Shown here: in pieces, positions 52,143 to 60,816 of the stretch
Numbering within the stretch: the first letter of the stretch is position 1
Layout: every line of letters starts with the position of its first letter
Assembly (NCBI GenBank): GCA_900318115.1
Contig: ONJJ01000003.1
Location: 62,001 to 126,000, forward strand
Length of the DNA stretch: 64,000 nt
Reading direction: 5' to 3'
Source of the DNA: an uncultured Prevotellaceae bacterium
Lineage (GTDB): Bacteria > Bacteroidota > Bacteroidia > Bacteroidales > Bacteroidaceae
Notes under the pieces: model-generated
The model's input: only the letters and a program-made list of their open reading frames with translations
Told to the model about the DNA's origin: nothing
Databases searched by the model: none
Program-made: the position numbers and the translations under genes

Positions 52143-52500
52143 AAGTTTCAAAAAAAAGACGAAGTGGACATATTTATTAATTTATTAATTTTTTGATTCA
52201 TTTATTTATTGATTTTCTTTCTTCTCTTTCTTTATAAAAGGGGGTATGGGGGGAATGCTTTCTTTCTCATTCTTTCTTAAAAGGTGTACACGGAGGCGGA
52301 AAATGCCCCGCCGCGGTGGGGAAGTTTCAAAAAAAAGAAGAAGTGGCCATATTATTTATTTATTTTTTTATTTCTTTCTTTATTTATTTTTTTCTTTCTC
52401 TCTCTTTCTTTATAAAGGGGTGCAGGGGGAAACCTTTCTTTCGCTCTCTTTCTTAAAGTCCATCAAACGAGGCCGGAAAATGCCCCGCCGCGAGGGGTGG
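52143..52500. repeat. Direct tandem duplication with 179-base period
   Basis: Two imperfect copies (52143-52321, 52322-52500). Each begins AAGTTTCAAAAAAAAGA and GAAGTGG, runs through TTTATT-rich and TTTCTTTCTCT-rich DNA and a G-rich block after TTTATAAA, and ends GGAAAATGCCCCGCCGCG. The region between tRNA-Cys and the next gene (about 960 bases) otherwise holds the palindromic element at 52570 and no gene. Confidence 0.85.
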
Positions 52501-52569
52501 TCGTTTGCGGAGGGGCGCAGGCTTTAATTTTTCCTTTTTACTTCATTTTTCTTTTTTATCTTTTAACTA

Positions 52570-52816
52570 AAGTTTCGCAAGTATGTCAACAGTCAGTAAG
52601 GGACCGCCCCGAAGGGGCAATGAGATGTCAGCCCAGGGCATGGCCCTGGGTAGCAGATTACAGCCATATACGCGCCCTGTAAGGGCAAAAGAATGGTCGT
52701 CAGATATAAATCTTTTGCCCTTACAGGGCGAAAATCACAATTGTCCGCATACCCAGGGCGATGCCCTGGGCTGACATATCGCAGCCCTTTCAGGGCGTTA
52801 TTTACTTGCGAAACTT
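52570..52816. repeat. 247-base palindromic, MITE-like element
   Basis: Ends are perfect 14-base inverted repeats AAGTTTCGCAAGTA (52570-52583) and its complement (52803-52816). Inside, 27 bases at 52626-52652 (TGTCAGCCCAGGGC...) pair with 52750-52776 with one mismatch, and 20 bases at 52673-52692 pair perfectly with 52711-52730. Each arm also contains local hairpins (GCCCAGGGC/GCCCTGGG). No open frame. It looks like a non-autonomous mobile or structured element. Clear target-site duplications were not seen. Confidence 0.8.
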
Positions 52817-52866
52817 GAATAATCCTAATTATCGTTAAATAATTTGATGGAGTCCTATATTATGAG

Positions 52867-52874
52867 TACCTTTG
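52867..52874 (+). promoter_or_regulatory. -7 promoter box of the glycosidase-like gene
   Basis: TACCTTTG 74 bases before the ATG at 52949. Confidence 0.65.
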
Positions 52875-52948
52875 CATAAAGAATTCAAACGAAATACTCC
52901 TTTCAATAAACCTCATCTCACTCCGAAACCGCCCACCCGCTCCCCGTT

Positions 52949-55627
52949 ATGAAATTACATTGCCTCCTTGCCATCGCAGTCATGTTGCCCTTGAGCGTCG
53001 CTGCCCAGACTTCCGGTTCCAGCGACCTGCAGCCTACTCCTATCTTCCAGAACAGCGTGCCCCTGATCTATCGCATCAGCGACGAAGGGCAGAAGCTGCC
53101 CGACATCACCTGGGGACTGGATCAGGCGTGGATCAGCGAGGGTAATATGCGCCGCGGACTGAACTTCGCCGGCCAGGACCTCATCGATATCGTCCGTCTG
53201 AGCTTCCAGCCCAGCCAGAGTATGGAGGAAGGCACTTTCTCGGCAGATCAGAAGAGAGCGCTCGACGAGCGCATCCGCATTGCCAAATATGCCAAGCACG
53301 CCACCATCAACCTCAATTCCGACCCGCAGGACGGCAAGGCTGTGGACAGCTGGTACCGCACCAACAACGCCACGACCAACGGCAAGCACTGGGCCACGCT
53401 CATCGCGCTGACCAAGCAGTATGTGGAGAGCAAGGGACTGAAAGTCACCAGCATATCGCCCTTCAACGAACCCGACTACACCAATTGGAACCAAGGCTCG
53501 CAGTCGGACTTCCGTGCCACGTGCCAGCAGCTGTGCGCCCGGGAGGACATGGAGGGAGTGCTCCTCTGCGGAGGCAACACGCTCAATGACGACCAGGCGC
53601 TGTCCTGGTACAACTTCAGCAAGGCCTACCTCGACGAGGGCAACACCCACCAGCTGGCAGGCTCCTTCGATAATTTCGCCAAGTTCTACCAGCAGGTGGT
53701 CAAGGACGGCAAGGTAGGCGTCGGCGACGAGCTCCACAACACCATGGAGTGCATGGTCGGCTCGGAATATGGACTCACGAAGGGAATCTGGTGGGGAACG
53801 TGTGACCACACGCGCAGCCAGTTCATGAAAGCCAGCCGCGGACGTCGCCTGGGATATGCGGAACATCGAGGCAACTGGACGGCAGCCAGCATCTATCGTC
53901 ATCCCGACGGTCACGTGCAAGCCTTCGGAGGAACCAGCGAGCGCCAGGCCGTGGGCACCGCCTATCGCCTGATTGCCACGGACCACGACGTCTTCTACAA
54001 CGGTCAAGGCCCCACCCGCGAGTACTTCCTCAACCTCCCCGGCGGCAATGGCTACCAGAAGGGGCAGACCAATGCCGAAACCTGCGTGGATATTCAGGAC
54101 GGCGAGGATATCATGCCTCCCTTGCCCACCCAACCCACCGCCTACAAGTTCGTCAATCGCGCCAGCGGCTACGTGATCGCCATCAACGGCAACACGCTGG
54201 CCAGCGGTAGCAATATGACACAGGAACGTCCTGTCAACCAAGGGACCATTAGCCGTTCGCAGCAATGGATCGTGCGTCCCATAGGCGAACGCTCGGGCGG
54301 CGATTTCAGCTATTACAAGATTATGAACGAGCGCGATACCACCCTGCTCATCGATGTCCGCGACTGGAGTCTGGAAGACCGCGGGGCGCTCATCGGCTTC
54401 AAGGGAGGACTGGGTGACAACGAACAGTGGTACTTCGAGTACGCCGGCGACGAGATCGGCCACAGCGCCCTCTGCATCGAAGTCACTCCCGGCACGGAGA
54501 GCCAAATGAAGCTTGCCCGCCGCGCGCTGTGTCAGGGCGTTGTCGATGGCAACGCACATCAGCAATGGCGACTGCTGCCCGTTGACGTCGTTTATGACAA
54601 CGTAGCTCCCGCAGCACCGACGGCCCTGACCGCAACCCCGCTCGCGGCCGCAAACCATCTCACCTGGCAGGCCCCGACCGACACCGATCTCAACCACTAT
54701 GTCGTGCTGCGCAGCACCGACCAGCAGACCTGGAACACCATCCACAACAACGTTCCCTCCACGGAGTACTTCGACAACACTGCCGACCCCGGCACGACCT
54801 ACTACTACCGTGTCCTCGCCGTGGACCACAGCCAGAACCGTTCGGAGTCCAGCAACATCGTCGGTGCAGCTGCCACGGGCGCCGAGGCCCTCATCTGCCA
54901 TCTGCCGTTCAATGCCACCCTACTGGACGCCAGCGGCCAAGGCAATCACGCTGCTGAATACGGCACTCGCCAGCTCACCGTAGGTCGTCTGGACAGCGCC
55001 CTGGTGCTCAATGGAAGCACCAATTACGTTCAGCTGCCCGCCACCATCGCCAATTCCCGCGAGCTGACGTTCTGCTGCTGGGTCTACTGGCGCGGAGGTG
55101 CCGCTTGGCAACGCCTCTTTGATTTCGGAACAGACACGGACCACTACGTGTTCCTCACCCTGAGTTCGGGCAGCACGCCCCGACTCGCCATCAAGGACGG
55201 CGGCGCAGAACAGACCCTCTCCCTCAGCTCCGTGGGCTTCGGCACCAACCGCTGGCGCCACGTAGCCGTGACCTTCGGCGAAAGCGCTATCACGGTGTAT
55301 TTCGACGGCAAGCAGGTAGCTCGCAGCGCCACGATCAAGCAGCGTCCCGCCGACTTCCGCCCCGTCTGTAACTTCTTAGGCCGCAGCCAGTTCCCCGCCG
55401 ACCCCGCGCTGAAGGCAGACCTCGATGATGTGAGGATCTACAACTACGCCCTCACGGCAGAGGCCATCCAGCAGCTCATCACGGATGCCGATGGCGTGCA
55501 TGCCCCCGGCATCATCGAGCCCGCCACCATCTCCACTCCCCTCTTTGACCTCTCCGGCCAGCGCCACACCATCCCCCTCCGTCCCGGTGTGTATATTCGC
55601 AACAACCGCAAGTTCATTGTGAAGTAA
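52949..55627 (+). CDS. Secreted multidomain glycoside hydrolase-like protein (GH30-like, RICIN, FN3, LamG)
   Basis: 892 residues. Signal peptide to about residue 20; a TIM-barrel glycosidase of the GH-A clan (about 30-390) with candidate acid/base Glu 174 in SPFNEPDYTNW and candidate nucleophile Glu 305 in GYAEHRGNW; a ricin-like lectin domain (about 395-545, YKFVNRASGYVIAINGN); a fibronectin III domain (about 555-640); a LamG jelly-roll (about 645-845); and a tail ending LRPGVYIRNNRKFIVK of the type IX kind. It probably degrades a plant or host polysaccharide at the cell surface; GH30 is the best guess, not certain. CCAGGGC-type palindromes lie on both sides of the gene. Confidence 0.8.
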   Translation: MKLHCLLAIAVMLPLSVAAQTSGSSDLQPTPIFQNSVPLIYRISDEGQKLPDITWGLDQAWISEGNMRRGLNFAGQDLIDIVRLSFQPSQSMEEGTFSADQKRALDERIRIAKYAKHATINLNSDPQDGKAVDSWYRTNNATTNGKHWATLIALTKQYVESKGLKVTSISPFNEPDYTNWNQGSQSDFRATCQQLCAREDMEGVLLCGGNTLNDDQALSWYNFSKAYLDEGNTHQLAGSFDNFAKFYQQVVKDGKVGVGDELHNTMECMVGSEYGLTKGIWWGTCDHTRSQFMKASRGRRLGYAEHRGNWTAASIYRHPDGHVQAFGGTSERQAVGTAYRLIATDHDVFYNGQGPTREYFLNLPGGNGYQKGQTNAETCVDIQDGEDIMPPLPTQPTAYKFVNRASGYVIAINGNTLASGSNMTQERPVNQGTISRSQQWIVRPIGERSGGDFSYYKIMNERDTTLLIDVRDWSLEDRGALIGFKGGLGDNEQWYFEYAGDEIGHSALCIEVTPGTESQMKLARRALCQGVVDGNAHQQWRLLPVDVVYDNVAPAAPTALTATPLAAANHLTWQAPTDTDLNHYVVLRSTDQQTWNTIHNNVPSTEYFDNTADPGTTYYYRVLAVDHSQNRSESSNIVGAAATGAEALICHLPFNATLLDASGQGNHAAEYGTRQLTVGRLDSALVLNGSTNYVQLPATIANSRELTFCCWVYWRGGAAWQRLFDFGTDTDHYVFLTLSSGSTPRLAIKDGGAEQTLSLSSVGFGTNRWRHVAVTFGESAITVYFDGKQVARSATIKQRPADFRPVCNFLGRSQFPADPALKADLDDVRIYNYALTAEAIQQLITDADGVHAPGIIEPATISTPLFDLSGQRHTIPLRPGVYIRNNRKFIVK

Positions 55628-55662
55628 CCAGCAGTATTGAGCGGCCTGAAAGGCCAACGAAC

Positions 55663-55696
55663 AATCAGCCCAGGGCCACTCGGCCCTGGGCTGATT
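55663..55696. repeat. Perfect 15-base-pair hairpin after the glycosidase-like gene
   Basis: AATCAGCCCAGGGCC-ACTC-GGCCCTGGGCTGATT. It shares the CAGCCCAGGGC core with the 247-base element upstream of the same gene. No T-run, but it may stop or stabilise transcripts. Confidence 0.85.
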
Positions 55697-55725
55697 GCTG
55701 CTACCCCTGCTTATTTAACCCAGAT

Positions 55726-55800
55726 CGGTCATTAGACCATTACGCGCCAACCATTATTCTTTTTTTCATCTGTCTTATCGTTTCTCGGTTACAATGGAAC
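55726..55800 (+). repeat. Dispersed element of about 75 bases, copy B
   Basis: Matches copy A (33053-33128) over its whole length with one-base gap; shared blocks include TTACGC-R-CCAACC, TTATCG and ACAATGG. It contains the hairpin GGTC-ATTA-GACC. The remainder of the 360-base gap (55628-55987) holds the hairpin above and no gene. Confidence 0.8.
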
Positions 55801-55987
55801 CCCATTGCGCCCTCAAAAACGACAAGGCATCTGATTAAAAATAACAACGGTTATCAGTTTAATTTTGGCAAACCCGAACGTGCGGGACATCAAATAAAGA
55901 GAGGCCGAACTTCGCAGCCCAGCCTCTCGGAGAGAAAAATTTTACTTACTCTATATTGTGATTATAGAGCCACTTGAAGAACCGGAG

Positions 55988-56173
55988 TTACTCTGCACTC
56001 CAGTCGTCGTCCCACACGTTGTAGCGGGAACTGGATGAGGATTCGCCCTTGACATACTGTACACCTACAGAATTCTCTGTAGATGTATCAACGTCAAATT
56101 TCGATGCGGCGAAGAGTGTCTCACATCTCACTTCGGTGATGTGAAGTTGGGGGATGATATATTTCTTTTTCAT
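55988..56173 (-). CDS. Small 61-residue protein of the MKKKYIIPQ type
   Basis: 61 residues, no hydrophobic signal peptide. The start MKKKYIIPQLHITEVRCETL followed by a FAAS segment and a polar, Ser- and Asp/Trp-rich C-terminus (SSSSRYNVWDDDWS) is a pattern recalled from many short Prevotella and Bacteroides proteins that sit near genes for secreted proteins. Function unknown. It lies 37 bases downstream of the 952-residue secreted protein gene on the same strand and is probably co-transcribed. A peptide precursor is possible; there is no linked modification enzyme here. Confidence 0.65.
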   Translation of the reverse strand: MKKKYIIPQLHITEVRCETLFAASKFDVDTSTENSVGVQYVKGESSSSSRYNVWDDDWSAE

Positions 56174-56210
56174 TTTCGTACTTGAATTTAAATGTTACTA
56201 ATGATTGTGT

Positions 56211-59069
56211 TTACTTAATGACCACCTTCTTGCCATTTACGATGTAAAGTCCGCGGGCAGGTGCATTTACGCGGCGACCGCTTAGGTCATATACCTCGTT
56301 GACGTTCTCGTCGCCATTGAGGACGTTTGCGATTGCATCAGCATCACCAAAGGTGAAGGTGAAGCCCTTGACAGGAGTTGCAGGAGTTGCAGGCATTTCC
56401 ATATAAGCCTTGAAGCCACCAAGGGTAGTGCCACTATATTTGTAGATACCCCAATTTTCGCCATTCTTACCAAGGACGAGTGTGGTGGAGTTTTCAGAAA
56501 CACTCCGTGCAGCTGTGGTACCAGACAATGAAGTTCCTTCGATAGGATTAGAAGTCGAAAGAATGGGGAAGTCCAGGGTTGTTTCTGCAGAGAAGCCTTC
56601 GTACTCGAGGATAACACCCGTATTTGCAGGAACGTAATCCACCTTTGTTAATGTCAGAATCGTATTGTTATTAGTCAACGTACCCTTATATGCCTTGACA
56701 TCAACTGGGAGTGTCAGGTCAACGGGGCTGAAGAAGGAGGCGAACTGACCCTTGAAGGTAATGGGGAGATTGTCAACAGCTTCTATCGTGAAACTATTCT
56801 GTTGCTTAAAATTATCAGAGGCCGTGTTTCTATCTGCGTTGCCGCTACCTGTTGAATAGAGGTAAACATTTCCTACCGAACCGGAATATGTTGAGTAGAT
56901 ACTATATTGACCGAAGTTTCCACTAACGGCTGCAACTATGGAAAATTCTTTGCCATTAGCTCCGTCAGCTTGTGGTTGGTACACCTCCGCATAAGCAAGA
57001 CCATTACCATAGGCTACCAGTTTCTTATCTTCCCCCCATAGATATATTGTGCTTGCATCCGTTGCTTGCGTAAATGTAGCACGACCGCTTGCATTTGCAG
57101 CCGTCAGATAGCCTTTAGCACCTTGAGAACTACGAATTCTCATAAAGATGGGTCCACTTGTTGGCATATTTAAGTTTAAGCCGGTAATAGCTGTCTCCAA
57201 TGCAGTTTTATAACTAGTTATCGTAGCAGCTGTTCCATAAGCTGACCCATCAATAATTCCATCCGCATTTGAGAGAGCAGTAGCCATTGTACCACCGCTT
57301 GTCTCTGTAAACTCACCAATTCTAGTTCCCATGGTGTAAGAAGAAGCTGTATTGCGAGTCGTTGTTAAATCGGCAATCAAAGAAGTAAAATCATCTGGTT
57401 CAAAATAACTCACTTTTGTTCCGCTATGTGAGATCCAAGTTCCAAGATATTGCAATCCGCTAGTTGTTCCACTACTATTTAATGATAGATAAAGTGGAGT
57501 TGAACCATTATTGTCCAATGTTGTCGGCAAGCACCATTGGTTATTAGATGCATAGGTAAAGGCTGTACCTGTACTTGACAAAGAGACAGTAGGACTTGCT
57601 TCAATTTTCGTATCATGTTTTTTCGCCGTAGAAGTACTTGTCACATAAGTTCCCGTTTTAGCATTTTTAATAGTGAACGTGAAAGCTCCGTTGGTGCATG
57701 AGGGAATAATAGCCCACTCATATTTCTCTATTTCGCCGCTTTGATTGGTCGGTGCATTTTGATATTGCGCATTTACAACAGTAGCATCGGATGATTCAGC
57801 ATACCAATAGAAGTTTTTTGATTGATAACTTCCGATATACGTGTAGTTTGTTTTACTATTCGATGATATTTTAAATGGGAATGTAATATTTGCAGTAAAA
57901 GTCTTGGTGGAAATATTCCATACAGGATTGCTCAATGTATAGCCATTACACCCAGTAAATGATGGATTTACGCCGAGGGTCCCCGTAAAAGTTCCACTAT
58001 ATGTAGCTCCATTTTCGTCTGTAAGTGTGTAGTTGAGAGTTTCTGAAGAAGCTGAAGATAGAGCCATATATTCTTCATTGGATATAGCCGTAAGAATCCA
58101 TTGTGATGGGTCTGTACTATATTTCCATTTTGTCACCCAAGTTGTGTAAGTATTATTATAGTGCAAAGCCTCATCATTACTATTCGTTGTGGTTTTCGCG
58201 AAATAAACCTTATTATCTGTCGTTTTTGCGTAATTGCCAATATAAAAGGCCGTTGCATCAGCCGTCGTAGAATAGGTCAAAGGAGGATTGGCTGGTGCTC
58301 CAGCATATTTGTTGCTCGTAACACCTTTTAAATAATATTTACCATCACCTGCATACTCAACTTCCATGATAGCATCTGCTGTCAAACTTGTAGTTTTCAG
58401 AGAAACATTACTTTCCCCGACTGTCATGTAATTACCTCTTAAATTGTTGTTGACAGCATAGAACTTCTTGCCTTCGGCTGAAGAGTATATGGTTCCCAAA
58501 ATCTCTTCCTGCTGAGAGCTTGTCATCACACTCCCTTTTATCATGGTGGTAGCCTGATCGATATCAGAAGTACTATATAAAGCAGGTATTGTTCTTAGTT
58601 CAAGAAGCTTAACGTACACGTTAGCTTCAATAATGATAAAGGTTGTACTCGCATGATCTATCGCCTTATCACAAAAACAAGGTTTACCTTCAGCATATTC
58701 ATCACTTCCAAAATAACCTGGGTTCCCGGAAGTATTCTGGTAGAGTTTATATCCATTGGCAACACCTTCAACTTCACTAATAGTCCATACAGTTGATTGG
58801 CTGGTCCTTACAAAAGCATGCCAAGTTTCTGCCGATATTTTGTTGGTACCGTCGCTAACAACATATCCGTCACCACTTTCAGTAAAATAGATAAGGCTCC
58901 ATGCATCACTTAAAGTAGCATTTGTATTCAAGGCATTCATGTTGACATATTTGCCTGATTGGCGCTGAATCATAAGATAAGGCGTATCGGCCTTGAAAGA
59001 TACCGTTGCCCACGCTCCGCTAGCACCCAGTGTCAGCAGAGCCGTCATTAAAAGTAGTAGTTTTCTCAT
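56211..59069 (-). CDS. Large secreted protein with ricin-like repeats and sorting tail
   Basis: 952 residues. Signal peptide MRKLLLLMTALLTLGASGAW; then a beta-rich, Ser/Thr/Asn/Tyr-rich body with ricin-like segments (YLMIQRQSGKYVNMNALNT, KGYLTAANASGRATF) and no recognised catalytic site; then a conserved tail ending SGRRVNAPARGLYIVNGK and KVVIK of the type IX sorting kind. The middle two thirds is clearly richer in A and T than the two ends and the neighbouring genes, which suggests a replaced or acquired centre between conserved ends. Likely a surface glycan-binding protein. Confidence 0.7.
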   Translation of the reverse strand: MRKLLLLMTALLTLGASGAWATVSFKADTPYLMIQRQSGKYVNMNALNTNATLSDAWSLIYFTESGDGYVVSDGTNKISAETWHAFVRTSQSTVWTISEVEGVANGYKLYQNTSGNPGYFGSDEYAEGKPCFCDKAIDHASTTFIIIEANVYVKLLELRTIPALYSTSDIDQATTMIKGSVMTSSQQEEILGTIYSSAEGKKFYAVNNNLRGNYMTVGESNVSLKTTSLTADAIMEVEYAGDGKYYLKGVTSNKYAGAPANPPLTYSTTADATAFYIGNYAKTTDNKVYFAKTTTNSNDEALHYNNTYTTWVTKWKYSTDPSQWILTAISNEEYMALSSASSETLNYTLTDENGATYSGTFTGTLGVNPSFTGCNGYTLSNPVWNISTKTFTANITFPFKISSNSKTNYTYIGSYQSKNFYWYAESSDATVVNAQYQNAPTNQSGEIEKYEWAIIPSCTNGAFTFTIKNAKTGTYVTSTSTAKKHDTKIEASPTVSLSSTGTAFTYASNNQWCLPTTLDNNGSTPLYLSLNSSGTTSGLQYLGTWISHSGTKVSYFEPDDFTSLIADLTTTRNTASSYTMGTRIGEFTETSGGTMATALSNADGIIDGSAYGTAATITSYKTALETAITGLNLNMPTSGPIFMRIRSSQGAKGYLTAANASGRATFTQATDASTIYLWGEDKKLVAYGNGLAYAEVYQPQADGANGKEFSIVAAVSGNFGQYSIYSTYSGSVGNVYLYSTGSGNADRNTASDNFKQQNSFTIEAVDNLPITFKGQFASFFSPVDLTLPVDVKAYKGTLTNNNTILTLTKVDYVPANTGVILEYEGFSAETTLDFPILSTSNPIEGTSLSGTTAARSVSENSTTLVLGKNGENWGIYKYSGTTLGGFKAYMEMPATPATPVKGFTFTFGDADAIANVLNGDENVNEVYDLSGRRVNAPARGLYIVNGKKVVIK

Positions 59070-59173
59070 AAGTTTGTTAGTTTTTGTAGTTAATAATGGT
59101 TAGTCCTTATTTCAATTCAATGGTCGGTCGGCACTAACCTTTGCCCGAGGGCAGTCCAGAGGTATGGACACAG

Positions 59174-59250
59174 AAAAAGCGCAGACCTGCCATATTCTCG
59201 GTCAGGCCTACCACAGCCTCTATACATTTATGGAGAAGTCTACGCTTTGC
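59174..59250 (-). promoter_or_regulatory. Candidate structured leader or attenuator before the 952-residue protein gene
   Basis: On the minus strand AAAGCG-T-AGAC (plus 59238-59248) pairs with GTCT-G-CGCTTT (plus 59176-59186), followed by TTTTTCTG, a terminator-like form about 105 bases before the start codon. Internal segments can form a further hairpin. It could attenuate transcription, or end a short separate RNA. The rest of the 350-base gap shows no gene. Confidence 0.5.
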
Positions 59251-59419
59251 GCAGCTTCAATAATGTATAGTTATTGCTCGCTAAATCTCTTTTCGAGGTG
59301 GTAGTTCGACCGAGAAATTGAGCAAAAAAGATGGTGTGCCGCTCCTCTTTCGAGGATTAGCACGGGGTTTTGTTGTGGCAGTTCATCCGTTTAGGGATTT
59401 GTCTGCCAGGTTGAAATAG

Positions 59420-59821
59420 CTATGTCATTGGCCTTGTTTCTAAGTATTTAATGAAAAAACGTGTAGCTTCTAACAATGGTTGTAAATCATCGTTGACGAC
59501 TTCTGATATAATATCAATGTCTATGTCGAAATAGCCATGGGCAATCCTGTTTCTCAGCCCGAATACTTGATGCCAGGGAATCTCAGGCCTAAGGGATAAG
59601 AGTTGTCCGTCTGTCGTCTTGTCTATCTTCCTGAAACCTTCTCCTATAGCCATGATGGCCATACAGTTGCCAGCAAGGTCTTGCACTCCACCGGGTGACT
59701 TTAGCAAGTCATTCATGTCTGTGATTCCATGATTCCATTGCATCAGGTTTTCGATGGTTTCTTCTATCTGATGCAAGGTGTCCAATATGACCTCAAGCTT
59801 GTCCGAAGATATCGATTCCAT
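59420..59821 (-). CDS. hepT: HepT-family toxin (RNase-like, type VII toxin-antitoxin)
   Basis: 133 residues of the HepT/DUF86 helical family. The signature RxxxxHxY is exact: RNRIAHGY (about residues 91-98). In studied pairs HepT is an RNA-cleaving or growth-arresting toxin, neutralised when the partner MntA adds AMP units to the motif tyrosine. It overlaps the upstream antitoxin gene by 29 bases, as is usual for the pair. Base composition is lower in GC than the core genes, fitting horizontal spread. Confidence 0.88.
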   Translation of the reverse strand: MESISSDKLEVILDTLHQIEETIENLMQWNHGITDMNDLLKSPGGVQDLAGNCMAIMAIGEGFRKIDKTTDGQLLSLRPEIPWHQVFGLRNRIAHGYFDIDIDIISEVVNDDLQPLLEATRFFIKYLETRPMT

Positions 59822-60095
59822 ATTTGTTAATCTGGTTCAGGAAGAATGGACGCATGTTGCTGTGCTTTCGGATTAGATCCACGCTTACGCCTAAGATGGA
59901 TTCCAGATAATCCGCAGCAGCACAGAGCAAGTATGCTTTTGGAGGCATAATGACGAAGAGGTCTACGTCGCTGCCGCTGCCGTGAGAGTCCTTGGCGACG
60001 GAACCGAACAACCTCATATAGGTAATTCCATATTCACTCTTCAGCTCACTGGCGTGGCTCCTGAGAATGTCTATGTATTCTTGCCTTGTCTTCAT
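59793..60095 (-). CDS. mntA: MntA-family nucleotidyltransferase antitoxin
   Basis: 100 residues of the minimal nucleotidyltransferase family. The catalytic motif GSx10DxD is exact (GSVAKDSHGSGSDVD, about residues 31-45), followed by FVIMPP and a C-terminal helix. In known systems it AMPylates HepT and so disarms it. It is the first gene of the pair, with a minus-strand TACATTTG box at 60128-60135. No other defence or mobility gene is adjacent. Confidence 0.9.
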   Translation of the reverse strand: MKTRQEYIDILRSHASELKSEYGITYMRLFGSVAKDSHGSGSDVDLFVIMPPKAYLLCAAADYLESILGVSVDLIRKHSNMRPFFLNQINKYGIDIFGQA

Positions 60096-60127
60096 GCTTT
60101 AGGTGCAATTCTTACGATATTGCGGTG

Positions 60128-60135
60128 CAAATGTA
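60128..60135 (-). promoter_or_regulatory. -7 promoter box of the mntA-hepT pair
   Basis: Minus-strand TACATTTG, 33 bases before the mntA start codon. Confidence 0.65.
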
Positions 60136-60342
60136 GGAATTATTTTTGTTATTTGTATTATTCTGCGGTTTTTTTTTCGGAAAGAAGACGTTTTTATGTT
60201 ATTTAACAGATAATGAGGCGGTAAAAAGGGCGCAGAAAGGAGGAGATGGCACGGTGTTGCATAAAAAGTAGCACCAGGTCAATTCGTGAATTGCGGACAG
60301 GCGGCGGTGTGCACGAGAGGCGTGGCAATCGGTATAATTTAT

Positions 60343-60532
60343 GTCTCGAATTCATGGACTCATTTATGTCTCGAATTCATGTTAAAAGATAAATTATTGT
60401 CTCGAATTCATGGACCTCATTTATGTCTTGAATTCGTGGACCTCATTTATGTCTCGAATTCGTGTTAAAAGATAAATTGATATGGTTTCTTACACGAATT
60501 CGAGACACGAATCTGTTTCATGAATTCGAGAC
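60343..60532. repeat. Cluster of GTCTCGAATTC motifs, five direct and two inverted
   Basis: GTCTCGAATTC starts at 60343, 60368, 60399, 60425 (variant GTCTTGAATTC) and 60451, spacing 25, 31, 26 and 26; the complement GAATTCGAGAC is at 60496 and 60522. The units are separated by TGGACCTCATTTAT-type or TTAAAAGATAAATT-type spacers, the latter seen twice. The regular spacing and inversion at the right end make large hairpins possible. The 807-base gap from mntA to the anti-sigma-like gene is made mainly of this and the next three arrays. Confidence 0.85.
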
Positions 60533-60596
60533 ATGAATGGGCACTCCTGTGGAGTGCATTTCTCTCGGGCAAAATATTTTCTTGAAAAAATGTCGG

Positions 60597-60686
60597 AATC
60601 TTACGCAAATGGTAGTTAATTCGTTTATATGCAGTTAGTTACAATGCGTAAGATTCTGCGTAAGATTGGTGATTTTGCGTAAGATT
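60597..60686. repeat. TGCGTAAGATT repeats
   Basis: TGCGTAAGATT occurs at 60645, 60657 and 60676, and inverted (AATCTTACGCA) at 60597-60607. Confidence 0.8.
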
Positions 60687-60705
60687 TTTCTTCGTCTTCG
60701 GGCAT

Positions 60706-60791
60706 GAAATTGTTGTGGTACCCAAAAGTACCAGCGGTGGTACTCAAAAGTACCAGCGGTGGTACAAATAAGTACCAGCAGTGGTACTCGG
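60706..60791. repeat. Tandem array, about four copies of a 22-base unit
   Basis: Copies start at 60706 (degenerate), 60728, 60750 and 60772, an exact 22-base period. Each full unit contains the near-palindrome GTACCAGCGGTGGTAC. Confidence 0.9.
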
Positions 60792-60816
60792 CAATTCATT
60801 ATGATCCATCGCCTCA

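Noticed and set aside
52955..54901. 648-residue open frame on the minus strand
   Set aside because: Shadow of the glycosidase-like gene, which has a signal peptide and recognisable domains.
60286..60468. 60-residue frame across the GTCTCGAATTC repeats
   Set aside because: Repetitive translation of repeat DNA with no promoter or start context.
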